11,770 bases of DNA from Pseudomonadota bacterium (GTDB taxonomy: Bacteria > Pseudomonadota > Gammaproteobacteria > Steroidobacterales > Steroidobacteraceae), in assembly GCA_016705325.1 (NCBI GenBank), contig JADIYJ010000005.1:1-11770 (forward strand), read 5' to 3'. Positions within the stretch are counted from its first letter, which is position 1, and each line of letters starts with the position of its first letter. Below are positions 1 to 9,052 of this stretch, one piece after another. A program made the translations under genes and the position numbers. The notes beneath the pieces are model-generated. The model was not told the DNA's origin, ran no database searches, and saw only the letters and a program-made list of their open reading frames with translations.

Positions 1-74
1 CGGGGCCCGTGCTTCGACTTCAACAGTTCGATCAGTTCGACGGCCGCTGCCGCTGGCGATGACCTTCGTACCAT
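1..74 (-). CDS. DUF779-like small protein, N-terminal fragment cut by the window edge
   Basis: Only the first ~24 codons are inside the window. Reading minus from the ATG at 72-74, the frame stays open to the edge and contains AAVELIELLKSKHGP. This resembles the N-terminus of DUF779 proteins (an Ala-rich start, then ELI..L...HGP before a Cys-rich segment). Genes of that family commonly follow ExaC-type aldehyde dehydrogenases, and here it directly follows one. The function of the family is unknown to me. The start is uncertain: the dehydrogenase frame runs into this one without a stop, and shifting frame gives an alternative N-terminus reading TKVIASGS, so an indel probably lies near position 40. 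The diagnostic Cys-rich part would be outside the window. The call rests on a short motif plus context. Confidence 0.4.
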   Translation of the reverse strand, partial: MVRRSSPAAAAVELIELLKSKHGP

Positions 75-77
75 GTT

Positions 78-1610
<1,533 letters not shown>

Positions 1611-1618
1611 AGTCGTGT

Positions 1619-1624
1619 CCCCCT
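1619..1624 (-). promoter_or_regulatory. Shine-Dalgarno of the aldehyde dehydrogenase gene
   Basis: Read on the minus strand, AGGGGG lies 8 nt before the ATG at 1610. It fixes the start of the frameshifted dehydrogenase, whose first residues MLYAAPG match the usual family N-terminus. Only ~70 bp separate it from the end of the upstream glycohydrolase. I saw no convincing promoter there, so the two genes may share a transcript. Confidence 0.6.
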
Positions 1625-1680
1625 GATTGAACGGGGTCATCCTATACCCGAAATCTGCGCCGAGGTCCCGAGTTGGCTGC

Positions 1681-2771
1681 TCACAGAGCGAGTCCCGACG
1701 GACCGCTTCTTCGATCAGGCGGAATACGCCCGTTGTCGTCTGCCGTCGTGCGGCCGAGCAAGCTTTCGTGTTGCCAGGCGACGGGCAGAGCATCTTTGCC
1801 ATGCAGCGCGCCGATTCGGCCGCGCCGCGATCGCCTTGACCGGATCCGTTGTCATCGAAATCGTTGACGGCACGCACGATCGCCCTCGGGGTCGTGCGCG
1901 TGGCAGGCAGGATCCACAGCACGTTGGCACGGTTTCGAGCAGGTATGCGCCGGACGACCATGCTTCGCAGGACCGACGGACGCTCCAGTCGTGGCGCGCG
2001 GCTTCGCCCAGCACGAACTCGAGGTAGTCGGAAAGGAACCCTCGCGGTCGGTGAAGCGCCCGCTGCGGGCACAGTACGGCTGGTCCGGCAGACTTGACGC
2101 CGGTGGCGACGAACGTGGCGATGATCCAGTCGGCCGTCGGCGGTGCCGGCAGTCGCAACAGGCGCGCGAGCAGGTCGACGAACGCGACGCAAGACGCAAC
2201 CGAACTAGCGTCGCGATGGGTGACGATCGAGGCCAGCGCCGCGTCCAGCCAGAGCGCCGCACTCGTGCCTTGTGGATGCAGCAGCACCAGCGGTGCGATG
2301 CGCATCAGGCGCCATTGCGCCGCTCTCGGCGCCGTAGTGGTACCAGGGACGCCATGCCCTGTTCGCGATTGTGCAGGAACTCTGCATGGACTTGCCGATG
2401 CCGAAGATCTCTCGCGCGGCAAGCGGGCAGACAGGTCGTCCGGATCGAGTCCCCGGCATTCGAGCAGGCTTTCAGGGCGTCCAGAAGGCGGGCTGACTGT
2501 CGTCCGAGGGCAGGCCCACCCCGATGACCCGCGGCCCGCCTGTTCGGCAGGTAGTCGCGGATCTCGCCGTAGCGCGTCTCCGCTCCAGGACCGGAGACTC
2601 ACTGGTGTTGCCCAGCGCATCGCCGATCGCAAGGCCCAGCAGCATGCCGCGGATCCGGCTCGGCGCAAGCGGACCACACATCGGTTCACGCGGACCCTGC
2701 AGCAAGGCGGATCGGGCCGGCAGGAATCCTTCGGAAATGACACGGGCGGCAAGGGTCAGGTTCGCGGTCAT
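1681..2771 (-). pseudogene. ADP-ribosylglycohydrolase (DraG/ARH-like), frameshifted
   Basis: This family (PF03747) hydrolyses the N- or O-glycosidic bond of ADP-ribosylated proteins or small molecules using a two-Mg2+ centre. Family-like blocks, spread over several minus frames, are in order: IRGMLLGLAIGDALGNTSES near the N-terminus; LPSDDSQ, the SDDT-type metal motif; IFGIGKSMQ; a G/ALMRIAPL block (ALMRIAPLVLLHPQG); an ALASIVTHRDAS-type helix; EAWSSGAYLLETVP; IVRAVNDFDDNGSGQ, equivalent to the second metal site; and ALHGKDALP. The expected length of ~340-360 residues fits the span. The ATG at 2769-2771 lies 11 bp after the stop of the kinase-like gene, so co-transcription is likely. The C-terminus is best read as FRLIEEAVRRDSL, with the likely stop at 1681-1683, but this also needs a frame change. 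At least six frame changes occur (for example near 2590, 2470, 2400, 2340, 1930 and 1800). The metal-binding residues appear retained, so a working gene may be hidden by sequence errors. Confidence 0.8.
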
Positions 2772-2782
2772 GATCTGGACGC

Positions 2783-5404
2783 CTAAAGGCCAGCCGCGGG
2801 GTCGTCCGGCGGCCACTGATCCGGCGGTGCACCACTGCAGACGCGTTGCCGGATGAAGTTGTCGCTCGGGGTCAATCCAAGCTCGCAGCTGCGCACGCAC
2901 AACGCGCGAAACGAAGCAGCGTTCAGGCCCGTGGTCTCGTGGTACAGGTCTGTAAGTCGCCGCCAGCGCAACGAGGGGATTGGCCGCGCACTGCTGTTGA
3001 ACGAGCGGCAGTCGCGGCTGGTCGCGCACGACTCGGCAGCCTGGATCACGGTCGCACAGTCCGCGCGGCTTAGCGATCCGCGCGGCTCGCGTTTGCGTGC
3101 GACCAGAATGTCGCCGGCGGTCGTCAACGCCGCACTTCGACGCTCGCCGTTCCACAGGCCGAGATCGATCTGCACGCCATTGGTCGATGCAGCCACGGCT
3201 CCGGCGCCGTTGCCGGATCCGACCCACAGGCCGGGCACCCGCCGCACGTCTGGCGGGAGGCCGGCCCGCAATTCGAGCCAGAACGGCCGTTGCCGGCCAC
3301 ACGGCATGGTCGTGCCATCGCAGCGGGTGAATCCGACCACGACCTCACGGTCCGCGAACACGGCGCGATGCACCACCGAAATCGTGTCGTCGCGCAGACC
3401 AGGGACGACCTGGCCGTCGAGCAGAATCACGGGCCTGGCGTCGGATTCGTCCACGGGTCCGATGTCGAGGACACCGGCCAGCGTCGCCAGCGGCAGCTGC
3501 GACTTGTCCAGGGTCTGCTGCGCCTCGAGCCTGCTGGCGACCGCGGGCGCGGCGGGCGACACGGTCGCCGGCGTTGCAGGCACGGGCTCGCGCGTGACCT
3601 CGGCTCGCACCATTGGTGGATCGGGTGTCGGTGGCTGCCGCCGGTCGATGACCGCGTAGACCGCAAGTGCGCCGAGCAACGCTGCGGCCGCCCAAGGCCA
3701 CCGGCGCCAGCCGTGCCTGCCGCTGTCCGTTGTCCGGCCTGCCGTCGGTCTCGGCACCGGCATCGGTGCCGGCTTCGGCGCCGGTGTCGGCCGCAGCGGC
3801 GCCACTGGCGATGCAGGTGACGGCACGATCGCGGGCGGCGGCGGAGCGCGGTCGAGGATACGTTCGGCCTGGCCGCGCGCTGGCGTCCTCGGGGCAGGGC
3901 GGGTCCGGTCGGCCTCGCTGCGGCGACCGTCCGCGGGCACCGATGGCAAGGGCAGCGCTGCCAATACAGGCGTCGGTTCGAGCAGAGGCCGCGGCGTTGC
4001 GTCGGTGAGGACTGGGTCGGTCTTGACGCTCGCCGTCGTGTCCAGCGCGGGACGCGTCCGGCTGCGCCGCCCGAGCAGACAGCGCCGCGCCTCGGCTGCA
4101 GCAATCCGGTGCAGCTGCGACGAATCCGTGATCGAAATGGCGACGTCCTTGTGGTGTCCGGAACCACTCAACGCGCTGTGGACCGGCTCGACCAGGCCGA
4201 TGGCGCGGACCCATTGCCCGGCCCAGGTGGCGTCGGGAACGTTCCGTCCATTGTCGAGGGCCTCCGGCCAGATCTTCAGACAGGCCATGTCGTGTGATTG
4301 ATTGGCGAACTCGACGCGCAGGCAGGGCGTGTCGGTGTGTGGCGACGAGTCCAGCGCGACTCGCACGACCTTGCCGATCATTTCGACGCGATCGCCCACG
4401 TGGCCGCAGCATTGCGCGAAGTTCGTGGCGTCGACGACGTCGCATGCCGGTACGTACTCGCGGTGCAAGGGCAGGGCCGCACTGCCGGTAAACGCGACCG
4501 GTCGGGTCGGGATGTTGCGGCCCTCGAGGAAGTCCTCGAACGTCGGTACCTGCGCGAACGGAGCGGCGCAAATGGCGGCGAAATGCCGCACTCTCTGTTC
4601 GATTTCCGGCATTGAAGCCAGCAGGCTGAACGGCGGAGAACTGCCCGGATCAGCGATGTCCGTGGCCCGCAGGATGAACGCATCTGCATCGCTGTCGGAT
4701 TGTTCCCAGAGTTCGGGTCGACGGCAGAGTGCGTGCAGCGTGAGATCAAGGAGCGAGAACGCAAACGCATCGAGGCTGGCGTCGAAATGCCGGCCGCGAC
4801 GACCGGAGTGCTGAAAATTACGCTGGCCGAGTTCCGTGCTCTGCAGGCCCGCGAGTCTCGGCACGAACATCCCGTCGTAATCGATCAGCCGCACCTCGGT
4901 CGGGCTCTGGACGATCACGTTGGTCGGCTGGATGTCGCCGTGCGCGATACCGTGCCTGAGCAACTCGCGCGAGATTCCCCGCAGTGTCATGCGCAACTGC
5001 TGCAGCGCATCGGCGTCGGCCCGGTGCGCGGCAACGAATGCCGCGAGCGTCTGGCCGTACGCCCAGTCCATCCGGACGATGGGGTAGGTGCCGCTTTCGG
5101 TCGTGATTCCGGACGGCTGGAATTCGAAGTCGACGAAGCAGGTGCTGCGGATGCGACGCAGGTAACTGCCGATGGCAACGTATCGTGCCTGCAGCGAATC
5201 CGAGGGCTTGTGAAAACAGCGGACGGCATAACTCCGGCCGTCGACCACGACCTCGAACGTCAGCGCGAAATTGCCGCTGCGAACGACCGGCTGGCCCGGC
5301 CCACGCGAGCGCAGGGTGCCGTGGCCCAGCAGCGGGTCTGACAACGCGATGCCCAGATTCAACTGCAGGGCGTCGCAGTACTCCGCGAGTGACGGATAGT
5401 GCAT
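2783..5404 (-). CDS. Membrane-anchored Ser/Thr-kinase-like protein with OB-fold-like and Cys-rich extracytoplasmic domains
   Basis: 873 residues, numbered from the ATG at 5404. A kinase-like fold spans ~40-300: YAVRCF (59-64, Arg where VAIK has Lys), catalytic loop HGDIQPTN (155-162, Asp157 and Asn162 kept, usual Lys replaced by Gln), LIDYDG (173-178, Asp175 as the DFG Asp), then ELG..NFQH (191-199) and Asp212. The glycine-rich loop is degenerate (GNFALTFEV, 44-52). Residues ~321-432 look like an OB-fold (VDATNFAQ, VGDRVEMIGKVVRV, GQWVRAIGLV, ISITDSSQ). A Pro-rich linker (~460-560) leads to one membrane helix (~569-586, after RHGWRRWPW) and an exported domain of ~285 residues with eight Cys. 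Substrate and ligand are unknown. It is probably a one-pass receptor kinase, cytoplasm inside and Cys domain outside; activity is uncertain because of the altered Lys positions. It lies directly upstream of the ADP-ribosylglycohydrolase. Start: an in-frame TTG (5464) and GTG (5440) exist, none with a clear Shine-Dalgarno; the ATG is preferred because the MHYPSLAEY segment looks like a natural N-terminus. Confidence 0.75.
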   Translation of the reverse strand: MHYPSLAEYCDALQLNLGIALSDPLLGHGTLRSRGPGQPVVRSGNFALTFEVVVDGRSYAVRCFHKPSDSLQARYVAIGSYLRRIRSTCFVDFEFQPSGITTESGTYPIVRMDWAYGQTLAAFVAAHRADADALQQLRMTLRGISRELLRHGIAHGDIQPTNVIVQSPTEVRLIDYDGMFVPRLAGLQSTELGQRNFQHSGRRGRHFDASLDAFAFSLLDLTLHALCRRPELWEQSDSDADAFILRATDIADPGSSPPFSLLASMPEIEQRVRHFAAICAAPFAQVPTFEDFLEGRNIPTRPVAFTGSAALPLHREYVPACDVVDATNFAQCCGHVGDRVEMIGKVVRVALDSSPHTDTPCLRVEFANQSHDMACLKIWPEALDNGRNVPDATWAGQWVRAIGLVEPVHSALSGSGHHKDVAISITDSSQLHRIAAAEARRCLLGRRSRTRPALDTTASVKTDPVLTDATPRPLLEPTPVLAALPLPSVPADGRRSEADRTRPAPRTPARGQAERILDRAPPPPAIVPSPASPVAPLRPTPAPKPAPMPVPRPTAGRTTDSGRHGWRRWPWAAAALLGALAVYAVIDRRQPPTPDPPMVRAEVTREPVPATPATVSPAAPAVASRLEAQQTLDKSQLPLATLAGVLDIGPVDESDARPVILLDGQVVPGLRDDTISVVHRAVFADREVVVGFTRCDGTTMPCGRQRPFWLELRAGLPPDVRRVPGLWVGSGNGAGAVAASTNGVQIDLGLWNGERRSAALTTAGDILVARKREPRGSLSRADCATVIQAAESCATSRDCRSFNSSARPIPSLRWRRLTDLYHETTGLNAASFRALCVRSCELGLTPSDNFIRQRVCSGAPPDQWPPDDPAAGL

Positions 5405-5697
5405 GTTTCGGCGTCGGGGACCGGCAGTTGTCGCCGTCACCTCGTGTGGTTTGTTGCGGCGCAATCTTCACATGGCCGCGCGGCGCGGCAAAGCTCATTC
5501 GCAGGAGTCCAGGCACCGACCTGCACTCGATCGCTCGACCAGCAACCGTGAAATCGGGCTAAATGCGCCGGGCAGTCTCTTTGTTCAGTCCTGACGGTCA
5601 CTGCTCGATTGCAGGCAATCGCGTGGCTGGACAATCGAACCTTCGGGCGGAAGTTGCTTTCAGTTTCGACTGACGGGGTGGCCGAGGCGCGATCACG
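5405..5697. other. Divergent intergenic region between the kinase-like gene and the phosphatase
   Basis: No gene is supported in these 293 bp. The region must carry the start signals of both divergent genes. It contains the 16-bp palindrome at 5606-5621, and CAATCG recurs at 5632-5637. I found no convincing -35/-10 pair on either strand. If the kinase-like gene starts at the TTG (5464), the first 60 bp belong to it. Confidence 0.5.
5606..5621. promoter_or_regulatory. Palindrome, possible operator
   Basis: CGATTGC-AG-GCAATCG is a perfect inverted repeat with 7-bp arms and a 2-nt centre, 77 bp before the phosphatase start and ~200 bp before the kinase-like start. The tiny loop makes an RNA hairpin unlikely and suits a dimeric DNA-binding protein better. 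There is no T-run beside it, so it is not a terminator. Binding is not shown; the call rests on symmetry and position alone. Confidence 0.35.
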
Positions 5698-6174
5698 ATG
5701 AAGATCCTGTTCGTCTGCATGGGCAATATCTGTCGATCGCCGACCGCCGAAGGCGTGTTCCGGGCACACGCTCGCCGGCATGCCCCGGGTCTCGACCTCG
5801 AGATCGATTCCGCCGGCACCCACGCCTACCACGTGGGTGAACCGCCCGATCCGCGCACGATCAGCGCGGCCGCGCGTCGGGGCATCGATCTCGCGGGCTT
5901 GCGTGCACGACAGGTGAGTGACGACGATTTCGAACGCTTCGACCTGATCATTGCGATGGATCGCCTGAATCACGCGACCTTGCTCGACCGCAGTCCGCCC
6001 GAGCACCACGCGTGTATTCGTACGCTGCTGGAGTTTGCCGGCAGGACGGCGCCCGCCGATGTGCCCGACCCTTACTACGGCGACGCCAGGGGATTCGACG
6101 AGGTGCTCGACCTGGTCGAGTCTGCGGCCGAAGGCCTGCTGGCCGAGCTTCGCCAGAGGTCGCGCGCCGGTTGA
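5698..6174 (+). CDS. Low-molecular-weight protein-tyrosine phosphatase
   Basis: 158 residues, the normal length for this family of soluble cytoplasmic phosphatases that dephosphorylate phosphotyrosine (in bacteria often on BY-kinases or envelope-polysaccharide proteins). The P-loop CMGNICRS at residues 7-14 gives the CX5R signature with nucleophile Cys7 and Arg13. The general-acid loop is PDPYYGD (123-129) with Asp124. STAE-type (SPTAEGVF) and DSAGTHAYHVGEPPDPR (37-53) segments also match. The ATG is preceded by GAGG at 5684-5687, 10 nt upstream. In Pseudomonas and relatives a ptp gene of this kind stands near rne, so it probably belongs to the conserved chromosomal block rather than the accessory genes to its left. 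It is nevertheless divergent from the kinase-like gene, so a functional link is possible but unproven. The gene ends 133 bp from rne, tail to tail. Confidence 0.95.
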   Translation: MKILFVCMGNICRSPTAEGVFRAHARRHAPGLDLEIDSAGTHAYHVGEPPDPRTISAAARRGIDLAGLRARQVSDDDFERFDLIIAMDRLNHATLLDRSPPEHHACIRTLLEFAGRTAPADVPDPYYGDARGFDEVLDLVESAAEGLLAELRQRSRAG

Positions 6175-6250
6175 CTGAATTCACGGCGCAGACCCGAAGC
6201 AGGCATGCAGTCGTCCCCGTGCCAGCGGGCGCTGCCATGCGGCCAGGCGC

Positions 6251-6283
6251 AAAAAAGCCCCGCTGCAATTGATGCGGCGGGGC
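6251..6283 (-). terminator. Intrinsic terminator of rne
   Basis: On the minus strand GCCCCGCCGC, a 7-nt loop and GCAGCGGGGC form a 10-bp stem with one G-U pair, followed at once by six T residues and then GCGCC. It begins 24 bp after the rne stop codon. On the plus strand the same stem is followed by CCTGG with no T-run, so it should not stop transcription from the phosphatase gene efficiently. Confidence 0.9.
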
Positions 6284-6307
6284 CCTGGTCGCGCCTGACC
6301 GAGTCGC

Positions 6308-9052
6308 TTACGGCTCGTTGCGTGGCGTCGTCACGTCCGTTGGCGGAGTCGGCGTCCACTCGCGCGGTTCGGAAGCCGTCGGGACCGGGACCGGTTCACG
6401 TACCACGATCGGCGCCGGCGCCACTTCGCGTGGCGGGACCGGCGGAGCGGGCGGCTCGGCGGGACGATCGAAGTCGAACGAGCGCGGCTCCGGCGCACGC
6501 GGCGCGGGCGCGGAGCCGGCGTCGTCGCTGCCACCCGCGTCGTTGCCGCCGTCGCCACCCGGGCCTTCATCGAAGTTGCCTTCGCTGGCAGCGCCTGCGG
6601 CGGCGCCTGCACCGTAGCTTTCGCCACCACCGTCGCCACGACCGCGACGACGACGGCCACCGCGACGCGACCGGCGTCCGGTACGTTCGCTGCGATCACC
6701 CTCGGGACGCTGCTGCTGGCCATCGCCCGTCTGCGGTGCGGGCGACGTGTCGACGGCGGTCATGTCGTTCGCCACGGCTGCGACGACCGCAGCGGCCGCT
6801 GCGACCGGGTCGCGCACTTCCTGTGGCTCGCGGTATTCACGCGGTGGCTTCGGTTCGCGGGGCTCACGTGGCTCGCGCGGAGGACGCGCCTGCTGCGGCT
6901 GGCGCTGGGCCTGCTGGCCGCCTTCACGACGCGGCTGGCCTTCGCGTGGGACGCCTTCGCCGCCATGACCACCGTCGCGACGTCCGCCCCGCGGGCCTTC
7001 GTCACGGCGCGGCTGCTGCGATTGCGCACGATTCTGCTCGTCGCGCCGCGGTTCGTTGCCGCGTGCGGGCTGACCCTGGGTGCCTTCGCCGCGGTTCTCA
7101 CGACGCGCTTCGTCGCGCGAGCCACGCTCGCCGCGGCCGTCGCCACGCCCACGTCCTTCCCGTCCGTCGCGGCGCCCATCGCGGCCGCGGCCGCGTTCGT
7201 TGCGCTCGCGCTCATGACGCGGACGATCGCGATCACCGTCCCGGTTGCCGCGACCGGCATGCTGCGACGGCGTCGCCTGCGGTTCGGGCGCGCGCTTGTC
7301 GCCCGCGAACCAGCGCCACGCCCGCACGAGCACGTTGTCGCGCGGGCCGTAGGCCGGTGCGGCAACGACTGCCGCGGCCGCGGCGATCGCGACCGGAGCA
7401 GCCACGACTTCAGGCGCGGCAGGCGGGGCGGGGGTGCTCGGGATGATCGTCGTCACGGCCGGTTGCTGCGGCGGCGGCGCCTTCTCTTCCTCGGCCGATG
7501 CAATCGCGTCGAGGTCGATCTTCGGCTCGATCGCCATCTGGTGGCTGATGACCGAGTTCTCCGGCAGGTCGGTCTCGTCGTCGCGCACACGACGCAGTTC
7601 GTAGGCCGGCGTCTCGAGGTATTTGTTCGGCACCAGCACGATGTCGACGTGGCTACGTGCTTCGATGTCGTGCAGCCAGTCGCGCTTTTCGTTCATCAGG
7701 TAGGTCGCGACGTCGACCGGCAACTGCGCGATGACCTTGGCGGTGCGGTCCTTGCGGGCCTCCTCGCCGATCAACCGCAGTACCGCGAGCGCCAGCGATT
7801 CGACGCTGCGGATGACGCCCATGCCGGTGCAGCGCGGGCAGACGATGTTGGTCGATTCGCTGATTGACGGCCGCAGGCGCTGGCGCGAGAGCTCGAGCAG
7901 GCCGAAGCGGGAGATCTTGCCCAGCTGGATGCGGGCACGGTCCTGCTTGACCGCCTCGCGCAGGCGATCTTCGACCGCGCGCTGGTTCTTGGTCGACTCC
8001 ATGTCGATGAAGTCGATGACGATCAGGCCGCCGACGTCACGCAACCGCATCTGGCGCGCAATTTCGTCCGCGGCCTCGAGGTTGGTATTGCAGGCAGTCG
8101 TCTCGATGTCGGTGCCGCGGGTGCTGCGCGCCGAGTTGATGTCGATCGAGACCAGCGCTTCGGTGTGGTCGATCACGATGCTGCCGCCCGCGGGCAGCGT
8201 CACCTTGTGCGAATACGCCGACTCGATCTGGCTCTCGATCTGGTACCGCGTGAACAGCGGCACGTGGTCGTCGTAGAGCTTGAGCTTGCGCAGGTTGTTC
8301 GGCATGAAGCGCTGCATGTATTCGCGCGCTTCCTCGTAGACGTCCTGCTTGTCGATCAGGATTTCGCCGATGTCGTCGCTGAGGTAGTCACGCAGCGCCC
8401 GCAGGATCGCCGTGCTCTCGCGGTAGATCAGGAACGGCGAGGGGCGGCTGTCCGACGCCTGCTGGATCGCGTTCCAGATGTCGACCAGGTTGTTGAGGTC
8501 CCACTGCAGTTCTTCGGCGCTGCGGCCGACGCCGGCGGTGCGGACGATGGCGCCCATGCCGTCGGGGATCTGCAGCGAGTCCATCGCTTCGCGCAGGGCG
8601 TCGCGGTCGTCCCCCTCGACGCGGCGCGATACGCCGCCGGCGCGGGGGTTGTTCGGCATCAGGACCAGGAAGCGGCCCGCCAGGCTGATGAAGGTGGTGA
8701 GCGCGGCACCCTTGTTGCCGCGTTCTTCCTTCTCGACCTGGACGATGATCTCCTGGCCTTCCTCGATCAGGTCACGGATGCCGCGGCTGCCGCCTTCCTG
8801 GCCGGGCTGCTTGTCCTTGAAGAACGCCTTGGAGACTTCCTTCAGCGGCAGGAAGCCATGGCGTTCGGCACCGTAGTCGATGAACGCGGCCTCGAGGCTC
8901 GGCTCGACCCGGGTGATGCGACCCTTGTAGACGTTGGCTTTCTTGGTTTCGCGCGACGGGATTTCGATATCGAGGTCGTAGATCCGCTGGCCGTCCACCA
9001 GCGCTACGCGCAACTCCTCTTCCTGAGTTGCGTTGACGAGCATTCTTTTCAT
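6308..9052 (-). CDS. rne: Ribonuclease E, essential endoribonuclease and degradosome scaffold
   Basis: 914 residues. RNase E cleaves single-stranded AU-rich RNA, driving mRNA decay and rRNA/tRNA processing at the inner membrane. The catalytic half (1-~515) is nearly colinear with the E. coli enzyme: MKRMLVNATQ start, S1 domain (~36-125), 5'-sensor and DNase I-like parts, with metal-binding Asp304 (SIDINSAR) and Asp347 (VIDFIDM), one residue offset from E. coli Asp303/Asp346. The Zn-link is CPRC (Cys405, Cys408). The C-terminal half is low complexity: an Ala/Pro linker, an amphipathic VLVRAWRWFAG (574-584) likely to be the membrane-binding segment A, an Arg/Gly/Asp/Glu-rich RNA-binding tract (~598-720), PREPREPREP repeats (724-734), a second basic patch (RRSRRGGRRRR, 793-803) and a Pro-rich tail. 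GAGAGGG (9056-9062) lies 3 nt before the ATG; Met4 would have better spacing. It is divergent from rluC, as in E. coli, and has a strong terminator. Confidence 0.98.
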   Translation of the reverse strand: MKRMLVNATQEEELRVALVDGQRIYDLDIEIPSRETKKANVYKGRITRVEPSLEAAFIDYGAERHGFLPLKEVSKAFFKDKQPGQEGGSRGIRDLIEEGQEIIVQVEKEERGNKGAALTTFISLAGRFLVLMPNNPRAGGVSRRVEGDDRDALREAMDSLQIPDGMGAIVRTAGVGRSAEELQWDLNNLVDIWNAIQQASDSRPSPFLIYRESTAILRALRDYLSDDIGEILIDKQDVYEEAREYMQRFMPNNLRKLKLYDDHVPLFTRYQIESQIESAYSHKVTLPAGGSIVIDHTEALVSIDINSARSTRGTDIETTACNTNLEAADEIARQMRLRDVGGLIVIDFIDMESTKNQRAVEDRLREAVKQDRARIQLGKISRFGLLELSRQRLRPSISESTNIVCPRCTGMGVIRSVESLALAVLRLIGEEARKDRTAKVIAQLPVDVATYLMNEKRDWLHDIEARSHVDIVLVPNKYLETPAYELRRVRDDETDLPENSVISHQMAIEPKIDLDAIASAEEEKAPPPQQPAVTTIIPSTPAPPAAPEVVAAPVAIAAAAAVVAAPAYGPRDNVLVRAWRWFAGDKRAPEPQATPSQHAGRGNRDGDRDRPRHERERNERGRGRDGRRDGREGRGRGDGRGERGSRDEARRENRGEGTQGQPARGNEPRRDEQNRAQSQQPRRDEGPRGGRRDGGHGGEGVPREGQPRREGGQQAQRQPQQARPPREPREPREPKPPREYREPQEVRDPVAAAAAVVAAVANDMTAVDTSPAPQTGDGQQQRPEGDRSERTGRRSRRGGRRRRGRGDGGGESYGAGAAAGAASEGNFDEGPGGDGGNDAGGSDDAGSAPAPRAPEPRSFDFDRPAEPPAPPVPPREVAPAPIVVREPVPVPTASEPREWTPTPPTDVTTPRNEP

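Noticed and set aside
3345..4571. 408-codon open frame on minus inside the kinase-like gene
   Set aside because: Other frame of the same strand; Arg-rich with no motifs, whereas the kinase frame has ordered domains and continues on both sides.
2783..5404. Kinase-like gene as part of a known phage-defence system such as BREX/Pgl (PglW)
   Set aside because: No methyltransferase, phosphatase PglZ, ATPase or nuclease genes are nearby, and the domain order differs.
6251..6283. The rne terminator acting in both directions
   Set aside because: On plus, the stem is not followed by a T-run, so it is only supported for rne.
6700..7260. Repetitive Arg/Gly/Pro-coding DNA as a possible tandem repeat or CRISPR-like array
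   Set aside because: The units are irregular and explained by low-complexity coding; there are no equal spacers or identical repeats.
6205..7446. 413-codon open frame on plus, opposite the rne tail
   Set aside because: It is the mirror of the Arg/Gly-rich RNase E tail; composition is almost all Arg/Ala/His with no motif, and the minus frame is certain.
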